Positions 58,350-64,000 of a DNA stretch of 64,000 nt are shown piece after piece; within the stretch, counting starts at the first letter, position 1; every line of letters starts with the position of its first letter. Both the position numbers and the translations under genes were made by a program. Where the stretch lies: NCBI GenBank assembly GCA_009746045.1, contig RPFO01000065.1, forward strand, positions 229,845 through 293,844, in the 5' to 3' direction. The notes below the pieces were generated by a model. That model worked only from the letters and a program-made list of their open reading frames with translations, was not told the DNA's origin and did no database searches. This stretch comes from Mesostigma viride. Lineage: Eukaryota; Streptophyta; Mesostigmatophyceae; Mesostigmatales; Mesostigmataceae.

Positions 58350-59295
58350 GTACGTATGTTTCAATCCAATTTACCACCGCAACACTGTAAAGAGCCGGTA
58401 TGGACACCCACAGCTCTGCACACATCTTGATTATCCAAGCAATTAGTGTACAAGTGTTTCGCCTCCGTGGCTTACCATTATGCATCATCAGCACAACAAG
58501 TTTTAACAGTGATTGCAAACCACGGTTTTTATGTGTCATGCAAGGTCTACCAAAAGGCGGTGTCACCATTGCATTTTTAGGCCCAAATGCATGTGTCACC
58601 CGAAATGCATCTAAACCTTAAACCTTCCTCAACCTTTTCATGAAACAATCAAAGGTTCATTACAATATCTGATTTTCTCGCCAACTAGTTTTGCCTGTTG
58701 GCTTAGCCCCCCCAACATGGCCCGGGTAGCACGTGTTCGCCGCCCTCATCAGGGGGAATAGTATCACATTTGGTCAATAGGCCATACCAAGTCATGCTTG
58801 TTGCCCCAACCAACTAGAGCATATTCTCAATGCCCATTCCCGCCATCCAAGCTATGCCTCCTGTTTACCGCCGCAACACCGGTTGCCAGCAGCCCATTAC
58901 TCACTTCACCCGCCGCTTGCTACACAAGGCCTTGCCGCCTTGCCCAACATGCTGCCTGCTTCGCCTCGTTCGGCCGAATTTCGCAAGTAACCTTGCAGTT
59001 CCAAGTACCTCAGGTTTGCTTGACATTCCCCCTCCCTCACCCCCTCCCACCCCCCCTCCCTCCCTTTTAGAAGCTACATACACCGCTACGTTCAAGAAGT
59101 ATAAGTATTTATCTATATATTATACAAAGTTGACAAGATATTTATCACACACTTAGTTTCAGTTGGCTAACTCGCTTTCTATGTCGTGTGCCCAAGGGGC
59201 TTTTTGTTGTGCATCGATGAATTACGCCAGACATAGGTGTAACTTTTCTGTACATGTTCTTGTTGTCGCTCTGTTGACTTGTTGTCGCTTCACAG
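58350..59295 (+). other. Intron 6 of the transposase gene
   Basis: 946 nt, GTACGTATG...TTCACAG, phase 2, no coding. It contains pyrimidine-rich tracts (ccctcccaccccccctccctccc at about 59035-59065). Confidence 0.6.
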
Positions 59296-60898
59296 GCAAT
59301 GCACTATTGTGTGGAAGGACGCGCATCCCCTGGAGAAGATGCGACTGTACCATTTTGCCCAGCTTCAGTGGCAAATGAAGGTGAAGAATATGCGTTGTGG
59401 CCTTCTCCTCAGCTGGACGATGGAGAACGGCATGCGTGTGTTCGAGGTGCGTCGAAGCGATGAGTGGTTGTCGCTAGCGACTGATATTGCGAACATCTTC
59501 TGGGACGAGTACGTAACCTACAAACAAAGCCCGGTGGAGAACTTTCAGAATCGTTTTCCTGGGTATACTTCCTTCATAGATCTTACACAACAACTTTGCG
59601 AGGTGGTAAACAGCGTCTTTGTACCCAGCTGCAGAGCCAAGATTGCTGAGGATGCGCGATTTGTGGCTGCTGGTAGTGATGGCTACAACCAGGTGTTTGA
59701 CTTGTTGTATCCACCCGCCAAATGTGAGCGGTCTCACATGGACAAGCTGTATGACACCGCGCGTAAATGGGCCCGCCGCTTTACTTGGGGTGACTCAACA
59801 TTTGGGATGAGCTCTTCCCAAAGGTCCGAGGTCACGCACAACGCGATAAAAAACCGTGTGGACAAAACCACGCAGTTGGAGGAGCTCCCTGTTGTGCTGG
59901 CTGATTTGTGGCAACGGCGTGCGGAGTCACATGAGATCGAGCTTTACCGTCGATCTAAGCACCACCTGAACCGCATCAGTCCCATAGCCCACCCGGTTTT
60001 GGTTGATGCTGAGACAAAGTTAGCCAAATATGCTTTTGACAAGCTGAAAATCCAGTTAGCAATGGCGTTTCATTACATAGTTGGTCCCGTGTATGATGGC
60101 AACCTGGTGGAGGTAAAGTTATCTCCAGAGAGCTCTGGGAGCCAGGCTCGCCGAGAACAACTGAAGGAGGATGAGCCTACGGTAGTGTCAAGGATTGTTA
60201 CTCTTGGCAGCGACAAGCACCCCATTGCTTGCAGTTGTCAATATGTTGTCCACATGGGCCTCCCTTGCAGGCACGTGCTTGCTGTGGAGCTAATTGCTGT
60301 GTGGCTTCAAGCAAAGGCTCTGCCGTTGCAGTGTGTCCACCAGAAGTGGTTGTTGCCTTTAGATCAGGCAAATATGCGCAATGAGTCTTTCAAAGCGATG
60401 ACAAGGCCGCAGCATCCTACACCCCACTTGGTTGTTGACCCAACCACCCCCTCCAACGTGGAGGTGACACCAAACTATGCCAACTTGATAGCCCTTAGCC
60501 GCCGCCTTGTTCAATTGGCGGTCGAGTCCCGTAAGGAAGTGGAAATCATGCAGCATATAGAGCGTGGAATTGAGATGTGTGTTTCCGACAACCCCGGTCT
60601 TCCAGCCACAACCCCGGGCCCTGCACAACCGATGATAGCTCAGCACCCACTCCCAGTCAATGCGCAAGCAACATCTGCGCCAACCCAACAGCCCTTGTTA
60701 TGTGGCAACCCACCAATCGCAAAGCCGCGGGGAAGGCCTAAGGTCCACGGGGCTCAGTCTAGGAGGCACCGCAGTGCTTGCGAGCCGGATAGAGCAGCTA
60801 GTCGCAAAGGCAAGCAGCCTCGTAGTGCAACTGCACAGTGTGAAGAGGGGCCTATTTCCAAAAAGCCATTCTTCCGTGGCTCCCACCCTACCTCCTAG
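59296..60898 (+). CDS. Exon 7: transposase C-terminus with SWIM finger and AT-hook
   Basis: Acceptor ttgtcgcttcacag (ending 59295); phase 2 matches exon 6, restoring the frame as ...GEER-QCTIVWKD. STFGMSSSQRSEVTHNAIKNRV matches the conserved Glu-containing block of FAR1/MULE proteins (third catalytic residue). CSCQYVVHMGLPCRH is a SWIM zinc finger (CxCx9CxH). KPRGRPKVHG is an AT-hook for minor-groove binding, followed by a basic tail. The stop is at 60896-60898. All catalytic and binding motifs appear intact. The distance from the second Asp to the Glu is about 435 residues in this model, much longer than usual. Confidence 0.8.
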
Positions 60899-61254
60899 TT
60901 CATCCCCTTCAATTAGTCCATCCCAGCCTTGTCCATTGTACCACTCGGTCACGAGATAGCTGCCCTTGGGTGGTGCCATGTCCGGCGGATGAGTTAAAAT
61001 GTTGTTATTGTATTAAAGCATGGATAAAATAATTGCATTTTCATTTTAGCAACATCAAAGAGACAACATAACATGTTCATAATTCAATTGTGATTGATTT
61101 GGGTTTGATAAACAGTGCTCTCAACGTTTTCCAATTCATCTACACCTTAGTCATGAATTTCAATACAAAATGCTGGTGGGATGGTGATGCATGGAGCATG
61201 AATTAATGGATTAAAATATTTACTCATATAATTTTAACACCTAAAAAGTGATTT
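60899..61254. other. 3' flank of the transposase gene
   Basis: No gene. A partial copy of the catcaaagagacaac motif is at 61064. AT-rich thereafter. Confidence 0.5.
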
Positions 61255-61440
61255 CAGTCGTCACATGCAATGTTGGGCTACCACCTCTTTTGTTTTGGAA
61301 TTTTGGCACAGTATCGAGAAAGAGGTAATTCCAAAGTTTGCCAATGACTGCATGGTCTCGGAGCTAAACCAAGAGTTGTGTGTACGACCCTCATTTGTCG
61401 TGGCATGATCCACGTAGGGTCTGAGTACAAGGCTAACCAG
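61255..61440 (+). mobile_element. Diverged LTR fragment related to element 1
   Basis: Shares cagtatYgagaaag, ggagct and ccctcatttgtcgtggcatg + atccacgtagggt with 5840-5965 of the element 1 LTR, in the same order, with many differences elsewhere. No interior sequence accompanies it, so it is a relict solo or truncated LTR. Confidence 0.65.
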
Positions 61441-61610
61441 GACAGTCATAATGCGTACACTCTATGCTCCTAGTACTTGTTGATATTGACATATTCTCCA
61501 GATTTCTGGCCTGCGCCGGTAGTCGCTTTGATATTGCATTCATTATGCTCACGTGATGCATGTCACGATAATATTATACTGTCTAACGTATTAGTTGCAT
61601 TGAATTGAAG

Positions 61611-61639
61611 CGTTACTCCGTTGGGAGATCACGTAACAC
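61611..61639 (-). repeat. Inverted copy of the ctcccaacgg hairpin
   Basis: gttactccgttgggagatcacgtaac is the reverse complement of the hairpin seen at 28794 and 29342. Confidence 0.7.
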
Positions 61640-61641
61640 AT

Positions 61642-61897
61642 GTCCGGTAGTCTGTAATATTAAGGCAGATGGTGCGCAAGGATAGATGGCAAGTAGTGAT
61701 GAAGGAGACCACCCCCAAGTCTGTGGGGGCTCCGCGTGTGACCAAGTATGGCATTCATAGCGATTCGGGCCGCGGTGCCCACACCCCTGTAACTAGGACC
61801 TAGATAGCTTATACCATCCATTCCATCCCATGTTCCCCTCCCACTGAGGACTTATGCTCACGTGACGCAGTCACGTGTCTATTAATTAATTAATTAA
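61642..61897 (+). repeat. TGTCCGGTAG...TTAATTAA repeat, copy 1
   Basis: Begins tgtccggtag and ends gctcacgtgacgcagtcacg + tgtctattaattaattaattaa. It shares both ends and ccacaccc/ccatcc blocks with 63636-63801. The cacgtga-cgcag-tcacgtg part is an inverted repeat. Confidence 0.7.
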
Positions 61898-63631
61898 CCC
61901 GTGTTTTTTTAATTAGAACGCGATATATCGCGTTGTAAGCTTTTTTTAGAACGCGTATAGCACCTAAGGAAAATTTTTTTTCATGGTCATGTATATACTT
62001 TCCTGAAAGCCCATAAATCAAAGGATTTTTTGAGCTACTCAGACCTACAAACTGCTTATTCATTAGAGAGATACACTGGTTTGAATACAGGGGGGTCTGA
62101 CCATGACCGCGATTTCTTGACCCTAGGTCACAAGTCATGCGCTTATTCACAAATGGTTCATGAAAAAAATCTGGCTTCTTGCACGAGCTATGGGCAACAT
62201 ATGCAGGCTCTGTGAAACAAAACTCAGGCCCATTGGGCCACTGGAGCTATTTTTCATTAGCATCACAATTACAACGCAGTACAACGCAGTGGGAAACATG
62301 AGAGCCCTTGACAACATTACGCAACGACCCGAGCCCCATAAACGGGGCCATAGTGAGCTTGGAGGGTCAAAACGTTGAACATAGGCGTTGTATAAGTTAT
62401 ACAGCATCAAACATGCATCAAACATCATGACTGGATGACCTAATATGACTGAATCAGGCAGCCATAGCCAAAGCATCATCCACTCTCACAACGTGTTGAG
62501 CACATGCCTCGTGGGAATGGAGGTGCTGGGTTTTCATTCCATAACGCGTGCAATACTGAAAGAAAGAGGCACGTGTAATGCAAGGCTTGGATAGGTTGAG
62601 TGATCCATGAGCTTACATGCAGGCAAAGATGACGCTGGAATGCATGCTAGCAAATGGTGGCAAGATGCTAACAACACATGATTATACACCATGATTATGG
62701 GCACCCAGCTGATCTTCTTGCACAATCAACGCAGTATAAACCATCAACATCCAATCCTCACGATATATGCACGGCTTGACGACGTATACAGCACCTAAAT
62801 ACTGCACAACTGCAACCTGCTATGGCTGACATGCAAGCAACGTCGAGTAGGATGGCGGTCTTAGAGAGGCTGGGCAGAGGTCGGTAGAAATAAGTGGAAA
62901 ACTGGCAGAAACTAGGTAGAAACACGATATACTTACGCCTGCAAGCACTATTGAGCCGGTGGCAGAGGCCATTTCCAGGAAAATACAGCATACCGTAGCA
63001 ATAGCCACGGTCACGCCTTACGCTATTTGCAGGCACCATCATGCCCGGAGCTACCCAATAAAAGTCTGCACAAATCTCGGTTTAGCCGAGAGTCCGGGCG
63101 TTCGGAATGAATAAACATGTGTTAAGAAGTCGAAACACCATGGAAATACCAAGCATGGTGCCGCAGCAGACCCGAGTCTTGACGTAATAATATGTATGCC
63201 GGTTCCAGGGTTTCCGCATGAAAGTTGGGTGAGAAACTGGAAAAAACTACGTTTTCTTTGCCCCAGTACCTCAACAAACTCGTAGAAACCTAATTATCAA
63301 CCTTTGAACGCATCATCATGGTCGTGCTACCCAACAGCCACTGAAATTCGGCGAAAACTGGCGAGATCTACCTGCCGCCATCGCCGTCGTCTTCACCTTC
63401 GTCCCGCGAAAATGCCTGATTTCAGTGGTACATATTTGTTTGCAGCTGTCACAAAAAAAATACCAAAAATACCAGGATTTTTTCTTGAATTCTATGAGAT
63501 GTTTCTGACCTGTCTTGAAAGTTTCAGACCAAAAATCGCATGTTTAATAGGTTTGCCACGTGTCAGATTACAACGCGATACATCGCGTTCTAACCCTACA
63601 ACGCGATGTATCGCGTTGTAAAAAACACGGG
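61898..63631. mobile_element. 1.73-kb piggyBac-like non-autonomous element
   Basis: Ends CCCGTGTTTTTTT (61898) and AAAAAACACGGG (to 63631) are inverted and directly flanked by TTAA on both sides (61894-61897, 63632-63635), the piggyBac target duplication. Just inside lie 18-bp palindromes: AACGCGATATATCGCGTT (61917-61934) on the left, and AACGCGATACATCGCGTT (63572-63589) and AACGCGATGTATCGCGTT (63600-63617) on the right. The interior has no recognisable transposase; its short frames look random. It inserted exactly between two TTAATTAA-ended repeats. Confidence 0.8.
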
Positions 63632-63635
63632 TTAA

Positions 63636-63801
63636 TGTCCGGTAGGGGCACCTCGGGTAACCCGCTACGGTCGGCACAGTGCCACCGGCCGCGGGGCCCA
63701 CAATCCTGCTACCCGTGCTTAGATAGTTTCTTTTCGCATGTCATCCATTCCCTTCATGAGGATACTGCTCACGCAGTCACGTGGTATTAATTAATTAATT
63801 A
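63636..63801 (+). repeat. TGTCCGGTAG...TTAATTAA repeat, copy 2
   Basis: Begins tgtccggtag, ends gctcacgcagtcacgtggta + ttaattaattaattaa. The next unit appears to start at 63802 (atgtccgtgag). Confidence 0.7.
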
Positions 63802-64000
63802 AATGTCCGTGAGAGGGGTACATGGTCTATAAGCGTGCTAAGCAACAACCTGCAAATGATGTAAACTTAATAATGCTCACGTGATGTTTGTTAATTATAA
63901 TATTGATAATTGTCTCTTGTTCACGTGGTTCAGTCACGTTCTTATCGCACGCAATTGATAGCACTGTTACGAGTTAACCCACCTCTATGTGAGAACCTGT
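63802..64000. other. Window end, G-box-like hairpins
   Basis: gctcacgtgatg (63879) and ttcacgtggttcagtcacg (63921) repeat the cacgtg-type half sites seen in copies 1 and 2. No gene. Confidence 0.5.

Overview
This window looks like nuclear DNA from a large, repeat-choked eukaryotic genome. Genes have GT-AG introns, no operons or ribosome-binding sites are visible, and most of the sequence is nested mobile elements and tandem repeats. Chromodomain-bearing Ty3/gypsy integrase, iMet-type primer sites, a FAR1/MULE-like transposase with SWIM and AT-hook motifs, and extreme micro- and minisatellites suggest a green-lineage alga. A charophyte such as Chara would fit, but the species is an inference and not established.

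Layout. 1-3455 is a 30-bp G-rich minisatellite, followed by a 153-bp tandem repeat (3459-3882) and an AT-rich gene-free stretch. From 5547 to 27176 lies a multi-exon gene for a DDE-like (transposase-fold) protein. Its exon is cut at 5776/23989 by a complete 18,207-bp Ty3/gypsy element (5777-23983; two 780-bp LTRs, 5-bp target duplication GGACT). The element carries gag, a frameshifted pol, an extra ORF after integrase, and about 9 kb of foreign-looking material between primer site and gag. That material includes a BAH-like exon on +, a transposase-like three-exon gene on -, a MITE, and micro/minisatellites.

27177-30091 holds a small hypothetical ORF, dispersed hairpin repeats and a 550-bp (CCAT)n tract. 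30092-39831 is a second complete LTR element on the - strand (668/669-bp LTRs, target duplication CGTGA). It has gag and a protease remnant but no recognisable reverse transcriptase or integrase. 39832-44000 holds MITE pieces, a 604-bp near-perfect foldback element flanked by TTAA, and a decayed Ty1/copia pol fragment on -. 44922-49245 is a host-like gene on - with four phase-compatible exons; one of its introns is filled by a minisatellite whose unit copies the splice donor. 51495-60898 is a seven-exon chain on + with compatible intron phases, ending in a MULE/FAR1-type transposase. 60899-64000 holds a relict LTR, TTAATTAA-associated hairpin repeats and a 1.73-kb piggyBac-like non-autonomous element.

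How it fits together. Most coding sequence belongs to transposons or transposase-derived genes. Both LTR elements have nearly identical LTRs yet lack intact pol, so both probably moved with enzymes supplied in trans. Exon boundaries were inferred from splice motifs and frame continuity only; no transcript or homology search was available.
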